A DNA stretch of 64,000 nucleotides from Pandoraea fibrosis (GCF_000807775.2 NZ_CP047385.1:1736001-1800000); one strand, 5' to 3'; counted from the stretch's first letter, positions 18,626-29,149 are shown. The notes: generated from the sequence alone by a model not told the origin. Made by a program: numbers and translations.

Positions 18626-18649
18626 CCATGGCAGCAAGTGCTGCCGTGG
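18626..18649 (+). other. hairpin in the rpoE leader
   Basis: CCATGGCAG and CTGCCGTGG form a 9-bp stem with one G-U pair around a 6-base loop, about 55 bases upstream of the rpoE GTG. It has no T run and may be an RNA structure in the leader. Confidence 0.35.
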
Positions 18650-18704
18650 TGCAATCGGGCTCGATCAGGGCCTGGCAGCCAGAGAAAATACGGATCCAAA
18701 TCAG

Positions 18705-19304
18705 GTGAGTGAACGAGAAATCGACCAAGCGCTCGTCGAGCGCGTGCAAAAAGGCGACAAAGCCGCCTTCGAGCTGTTGGTCGCGAAATATCACCGCAAG
18801 ATCATCCGCCTCGTATCGCGGCTCGTACGCGACGCCGCCGAGGTCGAGGATGTGACGCAGGAGGCCTTTATCAAGGCCTACCGTGCTTTGCCGCAGTTCC
18901 GCGGTGAGTCGGCGTTCTATACCTGGCTGTATCGTATTGCTGTCAACACGGCGAAGAATCACCTGGCAACGCAGGGGCGCCGTGCACCGACTTCGACTGA
19001 AGCGAACGCTGAAGAAGCGGAAACTTTTGCCGAGGCCGATCAACTAAGGGATATCAACACGCCTGAGTCGATGCTGATGAGCAAGCAGATTGCTCAAACG
19101 GTCAACACAGCGATGGAGGCTTTGCCCGATGAACTTCGAACGGCAATTACCCTGCGGGAAATCGAGGGTTTGAGCTACGAAGAGATCGCCGAAGCCATGG
19201 GGTGCCCGATCGGAACGGTCCGTTCGCGAATTTTCCGGGCGCGTGAAGCGATTGCCAGCCGGCTCAGGCCGCTGCTGGACACGCCTGACGGTAAGCGCTG
19301 GTGA
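18705..19304 (+). CDS. rpoE: RNA polymerase sigma-E factor (AlgU/RpoE)
   Basis: ECF sigma factor for envelope stress. Region 2 (AFELLVAKYHRKI...DVTQEAFIKAYRALPQFRGESAFYTWLYRI, shown in part) is at about residues 20-85. Region 4 (GLSYEEIAEAMGCPIGTVRSRIFRARE) is near residues 150-180. The GTG at 18705 gives the usual 199 aa starting MSEREIDQALVERVQ; the frame is open further upstream. The anti-sigma gene follows directly, then rseB and mucD, the classic rpoE-rseA-rseB-mucD order. Confidence 0.95.
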   Translation: MSEREIDQALVERVQKGDKAAFELLVAKYHRKIIRLVSRLVRDAAEVEDVTQEAFIKAYRALPQFRGESAFYTWLYRIAVNTAKNHLATQGRRAPTSTEANAEEAETFAEADQLRDINTPESMLMSKQIAQTVNTAMEALPDELRTAITLREIEGLSYEEIAEAMGCPIGTVRSRIFRAREAIASRLRPLLDTPDGKRW

Positions 19305-19342
19305 GCGCGCCGCCGGGAAAGTTATTTTCGTTGGGGGATATC

Positions 19343-20044
19343 ATGGGATCAGCGACGGTGCAAACGCAGCGGGGGCTGCAAGCCGAGCGGATTTCCGCGT
19401 TGATGGACGGGGAATTCGATCCGGACGAACTGGCCGCCCTGCTGGACGAGGCGGACACCTCGGGCCGGCCTTTGTGGGACGACTACCATCTGATCGGCGA
19501 CGCACTGCGTTCCGATGAACTGACGCTGCCGCGTTCGGAGTCGGCCTTTATGGCTTCCTTCGCCGCGCGTCTCGACGCCGAGCCGCATCTGCTCGCGCCG
19601 GCCGCACTGGCCGACGCCCAGGCAAGCACCGCACAGGGTGCCAAGACGGCGGGCTCGCGAGTGACTCGCATCAACCCGTTCCTGCGTGTGCGCCGTGTGT
19701 TGCCGACGGCCGCTGCTGCCGCTGCGGTAGCCGCACTGTCGTGGGTCGTGGTGCCGCGTCTGCAGGATCATCCGGCAGGTGGCGCGCAAACGCAGGTGCT
19801 TGCGCAGAGCGCTGCGCTGGCGACAACTGCCGGTGGTTCCAGTCTCACTCGCGTAGCGCTTTCGCAGCAGCCCCAGGCCGCTGTGGCAGCCAACGGCGCG
19901 AGCGCAGGTGTCCCGAACGATCTGATCGTGCTGCGCGACGCGCGTCTCGACCAGTATCTGGCAGCACATCAGCAATACGCCCCGACCCCGATCGGCCAGA
20001 GCGTCTCCCCTTATATGCGAGCCTCGGCGCAAGCGGACGAATAA
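19343..20044 (+). CDS. rseA: anti-sigma-E factor RseA
   Basis: Inner-membrane protein that holds sigma-E until cleaved under envelope stress. The N-terminal cytoplasmic domain (ISALMDGEFDPDELAALLDE, then WDDYHLIGDALRSDEL) is typical of RseA/MucA. One transmembrane segment (AAAAAAVAALSWVVVP) follows near residue 140, then a periplasmic tail. I prefer the ATG at 19343, preceded by GGGGGA at good spacing; a GTG at 19301 overlapping the rpoE stop (GTGA) is the alternative. The stop is immediately followed by the rseB ATG. Confidence 0.9.
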   Translation: MGSATVQTQRGLQAERISALMDGEFDPDELAALLDEADTSGRPLWDDYHLIGDALRSDELTLPRSESAFMASFAARLDAEPHLLAPAALADAQASTAQGAKTAGSRVTRINPFLRVRRVLPTAAAAAAVAALSWVVVPRLQDHPAGGAQTQVLAQSAALATTAGGSSLTRVALSQQPQAAVAANGASAGVPNDLIVLRDARLDQYLAAHQQYAPTPIGQSVSPYMRASAQADE

Positions 20045-21103
20045 ATGCAGCGCCTGAGTATCGAATCCTTGCCGCGTGCGCCCATGGGGCGCACTTTCTT
20101 CCTGTTCGCTTTCCTGCTGGCGACCACGCTGCAAACGCAAGCGTGGGCGCAGGCTTCCGCACCGACGGTCGATCCTCTGATCGAGCGGCGCGAAGTCAGT
20201 GCGTGGCTCAACAAGATCCATCGTGCGGCGCAGACGCAAAACTACATTGGCACCTTCGTTTACCAGCGTGGTTCGACCATGCGTTCGTCGAAGATCAGTC
20301 ACTTCGCCGACAAGGGTAACGAGTACGAAGAGCTGGAGACGCTGGACGGACGTCAGCGCCGCATTCTTCGTCAGAACGAAGATGTCTACACGCTCATTCC
20401 CGAGCAAAAGACCGTCTTCCAGGAAAAGCGCGAGAGCAAGGATTCTTTCCCTGCGTTGCTCGCGACGCCCAATCGCGACGTCCTTGATTTCTATGCGCCG
20501 AAGGTGCTGCCCAACGAACGCATGGCAGGCTTCGATTGCATGGTGATCGAACTCACGCCGAAGGACGACTACCGTTTCGGCTACCGGTTGTGGGCCGATC
20601 GCAACACGGGCTTGCTGCTACGTGCGCAGACACTCGACGCGGAAGGTCACTTGCTGGAGCAGGCGGCATTCTCGCAAATATCGATTGGCGTGCCGAGCGA
20701 GAAGGCGCGCATCGCGCATGCGATTCAGGCCACGCATGGCTGGCACGTCATCAAGCCGCAGATTACAGCGACGAAACTGTCCGACGCCGGCTGGAGTATC
20801 GACGTCGACAAGAAGGTGCCGGGATTCAAGGCGGTGCGTGAGGTGCGTCGAACGATGCGTTCAACGGCCGACGGGAAACCGCTGGAAGTGCAGCAGGTGG
20901 TATATTCCGACGGCATGGCGGGACTTTCGGTGTTTATCGAGCCGGCCACGCGTGAACGCAAGGAAGGCCATGGCAACGCCGGTGCGACGAACATCCTCAT
21001 CAAGCGCTACGGCGATTACTGGTTGACCTTGCTCGGCGAAGTGCCGCAGGCCACCTTGCAGCAGTTCGCCTCCAGCATCGAGTACAAACAGCCGGCGAAG
21101 TGA
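20045..21103 (+). CDS. rseB: periplasmic regulator RseB/MucB
   Basis: Periplasmic protein that binds RseA and protects it from DegS-type cleavage, releasing it when lipids or LPS signals are present. It has a signal peptide (about residues 1-36, ending WAQA), and a MucB/LolA-like fold is indicated by IHRAAQTQNYIGTFVYQRG, then GRQRRILRQNEDVY. The 352-aa length is normal. The ATG follows the rseA stop with no gap. Confidence 0.93.
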   Translation: MQRLSIESLPRAPMGRTFFLFAFLLATTLQTQAWAQASAPTVDPLIERREVSAWLNKIHRAAQTQNYIGTFVYQRGSTMRSSKISHFADKGNEYEELETLDGRQRRILRQNEDVYTLIPEQKTVFQEKRESKDSFPALLATPNRDVLDFYAPKVLPNERMAGFDCMVIELTPKDDYRFGYRLWADRNTGLLLRAQTLDAEGHLLEQAAFSQISIGVPSEKARIAHAIQATHGWHVIKPQITATKLSDAGWSIDVDKKVPGFKAVREVRRTMRSTADGKPLEVQQVVYSDGMAGLSVFIEPATRERKEGHGNAGATNILIKRYGDYWLTLLGEVPQATLQQFASSIEYKQPAK

Positions 21104-21233
21104 CCGGCTGTCGGGTGGGTCATGACCGGCAACGGCGTGGCCCGGGCAGCGAGGCGCATATGAGACGCGATGCCGTGTCGGGTGCCGGACTGTCCTCAAG
21201 GATTCCGAGACTATCGCGCACCACGATCTTCCA

Positions 21234-22718
21234 ATGAAGAAGACTCTCCTGCTTCGTGTCATCCTCGGCGGCGCCATTGCCGCTCAATTGGCGGGAGCGC
21301 CTGCCGCCTTTGCCGCTCCGGCCTCGGCGTCGACCGCACCGCTCGTGACCAATCTTCCCGATTTCACTCAGCTCGTCGACCGTGTCGGCCCGGCTGTCGT
21401 GAATATTCGGACGACCGAACGCGTCAGCCGCAATCAGCGTGGCCTGCCACCCGGTATGGACGACGATATGGCGGAGCTGTTCCGCCGGTTCTTCGGCGTT
21501 CCGATGCCGCAGCCGGGACCGAAGGGTGGCACGCCGCGACGCGGCCAGCCTCAGCCGGATGAAGAACAGAACAGCGGTGTCGGTTCGGGCTTCATCGTGT
21601 CGGCCGATGGTTACATCCTGACCAACGCGCACGTTGTCGACGGCGCCGACAGTATTTACGTCACCCTCACCGACAAGCGCGAGTTCAAGGCGAAGCTGGT
21701 CGGCGCGGACAAGCGTACCGACGTCGCGGTGGTCAAGGTCGACGCCAAGGATCTGCCGACCGTGCCGGTGGGCGACTCCAACAAGCTGCGTGTCGGCGAG
21801 TGGGTGGTGGCTATCGGTTCGCCGTTCGGCCTGGAGAATACGGTGACGGCGGGTATCGTGTCGGCCAAGGGCCGCGATACCGGCGATTATCTGCCCTTCA
21901 TCCAGACCGACGTGGCCGTGAACCCTGGGAATTCGGGCGGTCCGCTCATCAACATGCGCGGCGAGGTGGTGGGCATCAATTCGATGATCTACAGCCAGAC
22001 CGGCGGCTTCATGGGCATTTCGTTTGCGATTCCGATCGACGAAGTCATGCGCGTGGCCGACCAGCTCAAGAAGAGCGGCAAGGTAGTGCGAGGCCGGATC
22101 GGCGTGGCGATCAGCGAGGTCAGCAAGGACGTGGCCGATTCGTTGGGTTTGCCGCGTGCCCAGGGCGCGCTCGTGCGCAGTATCGAGCCGGGCAGCCCGG
22201 CCGAGAAAGCCGGCGTGCAGCCGGGCGACATCATCATGAAGTTCGAAGGCCGCGCCGTCGATCACGCCACGGATCTGCCGCGCATGGTCGGCGAGACGAA
22301 GCCGGGTTCGACTGCAACGTTGCAAGTGCTGCGCAAGGGCAAGAACCAGGATCTGCGCATCACGATCGCTGAAGCGGATACGGATGCGCCGAAGGCATCG
22401 AAGGCGCAGAGCGGCAGTGCCGATACGCCGCATCCGAACGCACTGGGTCTGGTGGTTTCCGATCTGACCGAAGCGCAGAAGAAGGACATGAAGTTGCGTG
22501 GTGGCGTGCAGGTCGAGTTGGCGGAAGGCCCGGCGGGCCGGGCGGGGCTGCAGCAGGGCGACATCATCCTGCGAGTGGGCGATGCCGACATCGTCAGCAC
22601 GAAGCAATTCGAGGAGGTAGTCAAGGCGCTGGATCCGAAGCGTCTTGTGCCGATTCTCGTGCGTCGCGGCGACGCCACGCAGTTCGTGCCGCTGCGCCCG
22701 CGCGCATCCGGCAAGTAA
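21234..22718 (+). CDS. mucD: DegP/MucD-type periplasmic serine protease
   Basis: Trypsin-like periplasmic protease and chaperone, part of the sigma-E response. Signal peptide about residues 1-28. Triad His133 (TNAHVVDGAD), Asp163 (RTDVAVVKVD) and Ser234 (NPGNSGGPLI). Two PDZ domains follow at about 290-380 and 400-485. The 494-aa length matches DegP/MucD. It is the last gene of the rpoE operon, 130 bases after rseB. Confidence 0.95.
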   Translation: MKKTLLLRVILGGAIAAQLAGAPAAFAAPASASTAPLVTNLPDFTQLVDRVGPAVVNIRTTERVSRNQRGLPPGMDDDMAELFRRFFGVPMPQPGPKGGTPRRGQPQPDEEQNSGVGSGFIVSADGYILTNAHVVDGADSIYVTLTDKREFKAKLVGADKRTDVAVVKVDAKDLPTVPVGDSNKLRVGEWVVAIGSPFGLENTVTAGIVSAKGRDTGDYLPFIQTDVAVNPGNSGGPLINMRGEVVGINSMIYSQTGGFMGISFAIPIDEVMRVADQLKKSGKVVRGRIGVAISEVSKDVADSLGLPRAQGALVRSIEPGSPAEKAGVQPGDIIMKFEGRAVDHATDLPRMVGETKPGSTATLQVLRKGKNQDLRITIAEADTDAPKASKAQSGSADTPHPNALGLVVSDLTEAQKKDMKLRGGVQVELAEGPAGRAGLQQGDIILRVGDADIVSTKQFEEVVKALDPKRLVPILVRRGDATQFVPLRPRASGK

Positions 22719-22730
22719 GATCGCGGCAGT

Positions 22731-22976
22731 ATGACCGCGCCGGCGCTGACCCTCTACGGCCGCAAGTGGTGTCATCTTTGCGATGACATGCTGGCGGCGC
22801 TGGAGGCGATGCGTCCGGCGTGGAATTTCTCGGTGACGGTCGTCGATGTCGACAGCGACCCGGCGCTCGAGGCGCAATACGACGAGATCGTGCCGGTGCT
22901 TGCACTGGGCGGGCGCGAGCTGTGCAGGTATCGTTTCGACGCAGCGGCGGTCGCTGCCGCATTGCAATCGGATTGA
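22731..22976 (+). CDS. glutaredoxin-family (DUF836) protein
   Basis: An 81-aa thioredoxin-fold protein with the active-site CHLC (KWCHLCDDML, residues 14-17) and the cis-Pro segment IVPVLALGG. It starts 12 bases after mucD and precedes lepA, a place where this family is often found in proteobacteria. Function is untested in this family; a thiol oxidoreductase role is likely. Confidence 0.82.
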   Translation: MTAPALTLYGRKWCHLCDDMLAALEAMRPAWNFSVTVVDVDSDPALEAQYDEIVPVLALGGRELCRYRFDAAAVAAALQSD

Positions 22977-23163
22977 CGTTACGCCACACCACATTCCTCG
23001 AACGACCTCAGAACCCTCCCGCCATTCCCGATGTAGCGCCGTGATCCGCGCGATTCCAGCCGGAATCGGTGCACTTTCGGCTAAAATGTCGTGTTTGCCG
23101 ATTCTCTCGAAAGCCGCTGCCGAGCCGAATCCGATGGCACCGACTTTTCTATAGCCCCGCCTC

Positions 23164-24969
23164 ATGGACCATATTCGCAATTTTTCGATCATCGCCCACA
23201 TCGACCACGGGAAATCCACCCTGGCCGATCGCATCATCCAGTTGAGCGGCGGTTTGTCCGATCGTGAAATGGAATCCCGAGTCCTCGACTCGATGGACCT
23301 TGAGCGTGAACGTGGCATTACCATCAAGGCTCAGACTGCCGCGCTGCAATACAAGGCACGCGACGGCAAGATCTACAACCTGAACCTTATCGATACGCCG
23401 GGACACGTCGACTTCTCGTATGAAGTGAGCCGCTCGCTGTCCGCATGCGAAGGCGCGTTGCTCGTGGTCGACGCGTCGCAGGGCGTGGAAGCGCAGACCG
23501 TCGCGAATTGCTACACGGCCATTGAGCTGGGCGTGGAAGTCGTGCCCGTGCTCAACAAGATCGACCTGCCGTCCGCCGAGCCGGAAAACGCCATTCAGGA
23601 AATCGAGGACGTCATCGGCATCGAGGCAGTCGACGCCGTGCGCTGCTCGGCCAAGACGGGCTTCGGTGTGGAAGAGGTACTCGAATCTCTCATCGCCAAG
23701 GTGCCGCCGCCCAAGGGTGATGCGAGCGCCCCGCTGCAGGCACTGATCATCGACTCGTGGTTCGACAACTACGTGGGCGTGGTGATGCTGGTGCGCGTGG
23801 TCAACGGCACGCTCAAGCCCAAGGAAAAGATTCAGTTGATGGCCACTGGCGCCACCTATCCGGTCGAGCAGGTCGGCGTGTTCACGCCGCGCTCGCAACA
23901 GCGCGATTCGCTGTCGGCGGGTCAGGTGGGCTTCATCATCTCGGGTATCAAGGAATTGCACGCAGCCAAGGTCGGTGACACCGTGACGCACGCCGTCACC
24001 ACCACGACCAAGCCAGCACCGGAACCGCTGCCGGGTTTCAAGGAAGTGAAGCCGCAGGTGTTCGCCGGCCTCTATCCGGTCGAGGCGAACCAGTACGATG
24101 CACTGCGCGAATCGCTCGAAAAGCTCAAGCTCAACGACGCTTCGCTGCAATATGAGCCGGAAGTCTCTCAGGCACTCGGCTTCGGTTTCCGTTGCGGGTT
24201 CCTCGGCCTGCTGCACATGGAGATCGTGCAGGAGCGTCTGGAGCGCGAGTTCGACATGGACCTCATTACCACGGCACCGACCGTGATCTATGAGGTGATC
24301 GAGCGCGATGGCACGCTGACGACGGTGGAAAACCCGTCGAAGATGCCGGACCCGGGCCGCATCGAAGAAATTCGCGAGCCCATTGTCACGGTCAACCTGT
24401 ATATGCCGCAGGAATATGTGGGCGCCGTGGTTACGCTGTGTCAGCAAAAGCGCGGTGTGCAGATCGACATGCAGTACCACGGCCGTCAGGTCCGTCTGAT
24501 TTACGAAATTCCGATGGCCGAAATCGTGCTCGATTTCTTCGATCGACTGAAGTCGGTGTCGCGCGGCTACGCGTCGATGGACTACGAGTTCAAGGAATAC
24601 CGCACATCGGATGTGGTGAAGGTCGACATGCTGATCAACGGTGACAAGGTGGATGCCCTGTCGATCATCGTGCACCGTTCGGAGAGCCGTCGTCGCGGCA
24701 ATCAGGTGGCGGCGAAGATGCGCGAAATCATTCCGCGTCAGATGTACGATGTGGCGATTCAGGCCGCCATCGGCGCGAATATCATTGCCCGTGAAAACAT
24801 CAAGGCATTGCGCAAGAACGTGTTGGCGAAGTGCTATGGTGGCGACATCACGCGTAAGAAGAAACTGCTCGAGAAACAGAAGGAAGGTAAGAAGCGCATG
24901 AAGCAGGTGGGGAGCGTTGAGATTCCTCAGGAAGCGTTCCTTGCTATTTTGCAAGTCGAAGACAAATAA
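23164..24969 (+). CDS. lepA: elongation factor 4 (LepA)
   Basis: Ribosome-associated GTPase that back-translocates tRNA and aids subunit assembly. G1 is [11 protein letters not shown]2 RGITIK, G3 DTPGHVDF and G4 NKIDLP. The EF-G-like domains and the LepA-specific C-terminal domain ([14 protein letters not shown]) are present. 601 aa, normal. It is followed by lepB after 18 bases, the standard lepA-lepB pair. Confidence 0.97.
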   Translation: MDHIRNFSIIAHIDHGKSTLADRIIQLSGGLSDREMESRVLDSMDLERERGITIKAQTAALQYKARDGKIYNLNLIDTPGHVDFSYEVSRSLSACEGALLVVDASQGVEAQTVANCYTAIELGVEVVPVLNKIDLPSAEPENAIQEIEDVIGIEAVDAVRCSAKTGFGVEEVLESLIAKVPPPKGDASAPLQALIIDSWFDNYVGVVMLVRVVNGTLKPKEKIQLMATGATYPVEQVGVFTPRSQQRDSLSAGQVGFIISGIKELHAAKVGDTVTHAVTTTTKPAPEPLPGFKEVKPQVFAGLYPVEANQYDALRESLEKLKLNDASLQYEPEVSQALGFGFRCGFLGLLHMEIVQERLEREFDMDLITTAPTVIYEVIERDGTLTTVENPSKMPDPGRIEEIREPIVTVNLYMPQEYVGAVVTLCQQKRGVQIDMQYHGRQVRLIYEIPMAEIVLDFFDRLKSVSRGYASMDYEFKEYRTSDVVKVDMLINGDKVDALSIIVHRSESRRRGNQVAAKMREIIPRQMYDVAIQAAIGANIIARENIKALRKNVLAKCYGGDITRKKKLLEKQKEGKKRMKQVGSVEIPQEAFLAILQVEDK

Positions 24970-24987
24970 CGTAGCGACAGGTCCCGC

Positions 24988-25902
24988 ATGAATTTCGCCC
25001 TGATTCTTTTGATCCTGGTGCTGGTGACCGGGGTGGCCTGGGTGGCCGACAAGTTGGTGTTTCAACCGGCGCGCCGCCGGGCAGCACAGGACGCCGTGGC
25101 GCAATTCGATCAGCAACAGCTCTCACTGCAGGGGTCCGGTGTTCAGGGCTCTGGCACGCAAGAGGGCAATGCGCTCGCGAGTGCGCGCTCGAAGGTGCGT
25201 GACGACAAGCTGCGTCAGCCGTGGTGGCTCGAGTATTCGGCGAGCTTCTTCCCGGTGATTCTGGCGGTGTTCGTGCTTCGTTCGTTCGTGGTCGAACCGT
25301 TCAAGATTCCGTCCGGCTCGATGATCCCGACGCTGCTCGTCGGCGACTTCATCCTCGTGAACAAGTTCGACTACGGGATTCGCCTGCCGGTGATCAACAA
25401 GAAGATCGTCGAACTGGGTGAGCCGAAGCGCGGCGACGTGGTAGTGTTCCGCTACCCGAAAGATGAGTCGATGGACTACATCAAGCGAGTGATCGGTGTG
25501 CCGGGCGACGTGGTGGCATACGAGAACAAGAAGCTCACGGTGAACGGTCAGCCGGTGCCCGAGACGGCGTTGCCGGACTACTTCGACGACGAGCACATCG
25601 CTTACTTCAAGCAGTTCGAAGAGACGGTGGGCGGCGTGAAGCACCGGATTCTGAACGATCCGAATGTGCCGCCGTACATCATGGGCGCCGACGACTTCCC
25701 GAACAAACAGAACTGTCAGTACAACAGCCAGGGGGTGATCTGCAAGGTGCCGCCGGGCAACTACTTCATGATGGGCGACAACCGCGATAACAGCGCAGAC
25801 AGCCGCTACTGGGGCTTCGTGCCCGAGCAGAACATCGTGGGCCGGGCATTCTTCATCTGGATGAACTTCTCGAACCTCAAACGCCTGGGCGGCTTCCAGT
25901 AA
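24988..25902 (+). CDS. lepB: signal peptidase I
   Basis: Cleaves signal peptides at the periplasmic side of the inner membrane. Two membrane segments: residues 2-20 and about 86-101. The catalytic Ser111 is in PSGSMIPTLL and Lys166 in DYIKRVIGVPGD. The late box MGDNRDNSADSR is intact. 304 aa. The gene after it is usually a DUF4845 protein, but here 279 bases with two hairpins lead straight to rnc. Confidence 0.96.
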   Translation: MNFALILLILVLVTGVAWVADKLVFQPARRRAAQDAVAQFDQQQLSLQGSGVQGSGTQEGNALASARSKVRDDKLRQPWWLEYSASFFPVILAVFVLRSFVVEPFKIPSGSMIPTLLVGDFILVNKFDYGIRLPVINKKIVELGEPKRGDVVVFRYPKDESMDYIKRVIGVPGDVVAYENKKLTVNGQPVPETALPDYFDDEHIAYFKQFEETVGGVKHRILNDPNVPPYIMGADDFPNKQNCQYNSQGVICKVPPGNYFMMGDNRDNSADSRYWGFVPEQNIVGRAFFIWMNFSNLKRLGGFQ

Positions 25903-25952
25903 GCATCTGGCTCACCGGGGAGGACATCTCGCCGGATAGGGTAGGGTTTGAT

Positions 25953-25992
25953 TAATGCGGAAATTGACGTAAAAATGTCAATTTCCGCATTA
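25953..25992. terminator. 18-bp perfect-stem hairpin between lepB and rnc
   Basis: Positions 25953-25970 pair with 25975-25992 (one G-U pair) around an AAAA loop. The stem is AT-rich outside and holds TGCGGAAATTGAC on the left arm. It is 50 bases past the lepB stop, and no T run follows on the plus strand directly. A second dyad starts at its edge (25992-26014). Confidence 0.6.
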
Positions 25993-26014
25993 TTGTTTTC
26001 AAAAATAAAACAAT
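25992..26014. terminator. second dyad, abutting the first
   Basis: Perfect 8-bp arms ATTGTTTT and AAAACAAT separated by 7 bases. It shares its first base with the preceding hairpin. Being A/T-only apart from two C/G, it is more likely a protein site or part of a bidirectional terminator than a stable RNA hairpin. Confidence 0.45.
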
Positions 26015-26181
26015 CGATGCGGCGGGTGGGGACCTTGAGGGAGATCGATACGTCGTTGCTCCGGAAATGTCCGATCCAGGCCCCTCTCGCGAGTCCGAAA
26101 AGCCCGCCGGACGGCGGTCAAGCCCGTCGTTTCTTGGCGACGACGCGCGCCGGGGCGGGAGCGCCGCGCTATACTTGCGCC

Positions 26182-27195
26182 ATGTCTCAAACACTGAATC
26201 AACTGGAAGAACGTCTCCAGTATCGCTTCCACGATGCGGAATTGCTTCGCCAAGCCCTGACGCATCGTAGCCATAGTGCCGCCAACAATGAGCGGTTGGA
26301 GTTTCTCGGCGATTCCATTCTGAATTGTTCGGTGGCGGCAATCCTGTTCCGTCGCTACGGCAAGCTCGACGAAGGCGACCTCTCGCGTGTGCGCGCCAAC
26401 CTCGTCAAACAGCAGTCGTTGTACGAAATTGCGCAGACGTTGGGCGTGTCCGATTTCCTGCGCCTGGGCGAGGGCGAGTTGAAGAGTGGTGGTTTCCGCC
26501 GTCCATCGATTCTGGCCGACACGCTTGAAGCGCTGTTCGGCGCGATGTATCTCGATGGGGGTTTCGACGCGGCGTATGCGGCGATCGAGCGTTTGTACAC
26601 GCCGGTCCTCGAGCATGTCGACCCGAAGACCTTGGGTAAGGACGCCAAGACGCTGCTTCAGGAATATCTGCAAGGCCACAAGATCGCGTTGCCGCAGTAC
26701 ACGGTGATTGCAACGCATGGTGCGGCACACAACCAGCAATTTGAGGTTGAGTGCACTGTGCCGAAGCTCGACATCAAGGTCGGTGGCTCGGGCGCAAGCC
26801 GGCGTGCCGCCGAGCAGGCGGCGGCCAAGAAGGCGTTGGAGGAAGTGCAGAAGATGCCGGCGCTTGCCAAGCCAAAGGCCGAGAAGAGCGCCAAGGCGGC
26901 AAAGAAGCGTGCGGCGAAGGCTGCGGCATCCGAGGCAAAGAAGGCGGGGCAGATGAGCACCGCACAGCCGGGCGACGCGCGGGAGCCGAAGGACGCGAAA
27001 GACACGAAGGACAACAAGGATGCCAAAGAGCCCAAGGACACCCGAGACGCCGTCACCGGCGCGGGCAGTGTTCCGGCCATGACGGCGTCCGTCAGCAACG
27101 GCGCGGGCCGCACAGCGGCGGCCCCTGCGGAGAAGAGCGCAGAGAAGACCGCCGAGAAGACCGACGCCGCCAAGCAACCCCCGGCAGCCGCCTGA
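26182..27195 (+). CDS. rnc: ribonuclease III
   Basis: Double-strand-specific RNase that processes rRNA precursors and sRNA-mRNA pairs. The catalytic domain has [12 protein letters not shown] near residue 34 and [15 protein letters not shown] near 110; a dsRNA-binding domain follows to about residue 230. After this comes about 105 residues of low-complexity Lys/Ala, then Lys-Asp repeats ([17 protein letters not shown]) and Ala/Glu, absent from E. coli Rnc (226 aa). The ATG at 26182 gives [16 protein letters not shown] and 337 aa. Overlong upstream frame rejected because it crosses the hairpins. era follows. Confidence 0.94.
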   Translation: MSQTLNQLEERLQYRFHDAELLRQALTHRSHSAANNERLEFLGDSILNCSVAAILFRRYGKLDEGDLSRVRANLVKQQSLYEIAQTLGVSDFLRLGEGELKSGGFRRPSILADTLEALFGAMYLDGGFDAAYAAIERLYTPVLEHVDPKTLGKDAKTLLQEYLQGHKIALPQYTVIATHGAAHNQQFEVECTVPKLDIKVGGSGASRRAAEQAAAKKALEEVQKMPALAKPKAEKSAKAAKKRAAKAAASEAKKAGQMSTAQPGDAREPKDAKDTKDNKDAKEPKDTRDAVTGAGSVPAMTASVSNGAGRTAAAPAEKSAEKTAEKTDAAKQPPAAA

Positions 27196-27252
27196 GCCCC
27201 ATTCGAGGGGAAGGCGCGAGGCGCCGGCCCCCTATCAAGAGAGTTTCCAACC

Positions 27253-28146
27253 ATGAACGATAAGACGGATTTTCGCTGCGGTACCGTGGCGATCGTCGGG
27301 CGTCCGAACGTCGGTAAATCGACGATGCTCAATGCCCTCGTCGGTCAGAAGATCAGCATTACGTCGCGCAAGGCGCAGACGACACGCCATCGCATTACCG
27401 GCATCTGCACCACGGACGATGCGCAATACATCTTTGTCGACACGCCGGGTTTTCAGACGCGTCATGCGACCGCGCTGAACCGCTCGCTCAATCGCGCTGT
27501 GACGTCCACGCTGTCCAGCGTCGACGTTGTGCTTTTCGTCATTGAAGCGGGTAACTTTGGCCCGGACGACGAGAAGGTAATGAACTTGCTGCCCGATAAC
27601 ACGCCAGTGCTGCTCATCGTCAACAAGCTCGATCGCATGGCCGATAAAGCGAAGGTGTTGCCGTTCCTGCAGTCGATGGGCGAGAAGCGGGATTTCCGCG
27701 AGATCGTGCCGCTCTCCGCGAAGCGCGCGGACGACATCAAGCATCTGCTGGGTGTGTTGCGTCCGTATTTGCTCGAGGGCGATCCGATCTATGGCGAAGA
27801 CGATCTGACCGATCGCAGCGAGCGATTCATGGCGTCGGAAATCCTGCGCGAGAAGGTGTTTCGCTGGACCGGCGACGAGTTGCCGTACACCAGCACGGTT
27901 GTCATCGACAAGTTCGAGCAGGAGGGAAATCTCCGCCGGATCTTCGCGACGATTCTGGTCGATCGCGACAACCACAAGGCGATGATCATCGGCAATAAGG
28001 GTGCCAAGCTCAAGCAGATTTCCTCCGATGCACGCGTCGATATGGAGAAGCTCTTCGACGGCCCGGTGTATCTGGAAGTGTGGATCAAGGTCAAGGGCGG
28101 TTGGGCCGACAACGAGGCCGGCCTGCGGGCGTATGGCTACGAGTGA
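27253..28146 (+). CDS. era: GTPase Era
   Basis: GTPase that binds the 3' end of 16S rRNA and helps 30S assembly. G1 [10 protein letters not shown]3 DTPGF, G4 NKLD, and a C-terminal KH domain ending [17 protein letters not shown]. 297 aa. It ends inside recO (14-base overlap), which fixes the recO start. Confidence 0.96.
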   Translation: MNDKTDFRCGTVAIVGRPNVGKSTMLNALVGQKISITSRKAQTTRHRITGICTTDDAQYIFVDTPGFQTRHATALNRSLNRAVTSTLSSVDVVLFVIEAGNFGPDDEKVMNLLPDNTPVLLIVNKLDRMADKAKVLPFLQSMGEKRDFREIVPLSAKRADDIKHLLGVLRPYLLEGDPIYGEDDLTDRSERFMASEILREKVFRWTGDELPYTSTVVIDKFEQEGNLRRIFATILVDRDNHKAMIIGNKGAKLKQISSDARVDMEKLFDGPVYLEVWIKVKGGWADNEAGLRAYGYE

Positions 28147-29149
28147 ACTCGACACTGCCAATGACGAAGTTGCGACGCCAGCAGACGTAGCGCAGGCGGC
28201 AAGCAACACGCCGGTCGCCGACACGTCGCCTGTGTCGCGCCCGCCCCGTGCGCTGCGCACCGGCGCCACCGGAGCGCGTCCGGCGCGCCAGCCGCGTAGC
28301 GCACGGACTCGCGCTGTGGACGACGAGGCATCGGAAGCGTTTCAGGAAGCCGAAGCCAACACCGAAACCGTCAAGCGCGACATCAAACGCGCGCGGCGGG
28401 CACCTTCGCCCGCCCGGTCGGCAGAGCGCGAACAAAGCCGAATTGCCGAACAACCCGGCTTCGTACTGCACAGCTATCCCTATCGCGAAACCAGCCTGAT
28501 CATCGACGTGCTCACGCGCGATCACGGTCGCATTGCGCTTGTGGCGAAGGGCGCCAAACGCCCGCACTCTGCATTGCGCGGCGTGCTCCAGACATTCCAG
28601 CCGCTCTCGCTCGCATGGCTGGGCAAGGGCGAGTTGCGCACGCTGACCAAGGCCGAGTGGGTGGGCGGTCTGCGTCCGCTAGAGGGCGACGCGTTGCTCT
28701 CGGGCTTTTACCTGAACGAATTGCTGGTCAAGTTCTGTGCACGCGACGACCCACACGACAAACTGTTCCAGCACTATCTGACGACGCTGCATCATCTCGC
28801 GCACGGCGAACCGGCGGGCATCATTCTGCGGGCGTTCGAGCGCGTGTTGTTGCGCGAGACCGGATATGCCGTCGCGTTCGACCGTTGCACGCAGACGCGT
28901 GGCAAAGTCGTGTCCGAGCGCCGTTACGTGTTTCATCCCGACTGGGGCGTTCGCCCGGCGCGCGGCGACGAGCCGCCCGATTGGCCGGTCGTCATCGGGC
29001 AGACCTTGCTCGACATGGAGCAAGACGATTACTCCCGGGCGCAGACCGTGCAGCAAAGCAAGCTGCTCATGCGCTTTCTCCTCAACCACCATTTGGGCGG
29101 TGTTCCGCTCAATACCCGGCAGATCCTGCTCGACCTGCAAAAACTATGA
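28133..29149 (+). CDS. recO: DNA repair protein RecO
   Basis: Loads RecA with RecR and anneals single strands. The recognisable OB-fold begins only at about residue 107 ([20 protein letters not shown], then [13 protein letters not shown]). Before it lies a disordered Ala/Arg/Thr-rich extension of about 105 residues. The helical C-terminal domain is normal. The ATG at 28133 overlaps the era stop by 14 bases, and the end overlaps pdxJ by 4 (ATGA). 338 aa against ~240 in E. coli. Confidence 0.93.
   Translation: MATSELDTANDEVATPADVAQAASNTPVADTSPVSRPPRALRTGATGARPARQPRSARTRAVDDEASEAFQEAEANTETVKRDIKRARRAPSPARSAEREQSRIAEQPGFVLHSYPYRETSLIIDVLTRDHGRIALVAKGAKRPHSALRGVLQTFQPLSLAWLGKGELRTLTKAEWVGGLRPLEGDALLSGFYLNELLVKFCARDDPHDKLFQHYLTTLHHLAHGEPAGIILRAFERVLLRETGYAVAFDRCTQTRGKVVSERRYVFHPDWGVRPARGDEPPDWPVVIGQTLLDMEQDDYSRAQTVQQSKLLMRFLLNHHLGGVPLNTRQILLDLQKL

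Noticed and set aside
21120..23327. 735-codon open frame opposite mucD
   Set aside because: Shadow of the mucD/rseB coding sequence, rich in Arg and His, without any domain.
23149..25116. 655-codon open frame opposite lepA
   Set aside because: Antisense shadow of the highly conserved lepA; crosses into lepB.
28615..29145. Long N-terminal extension of pdxJ
   Set aside because: It lies within recO in another frame; the ATGA overlap at 29146 gives the exact PdxJ start.
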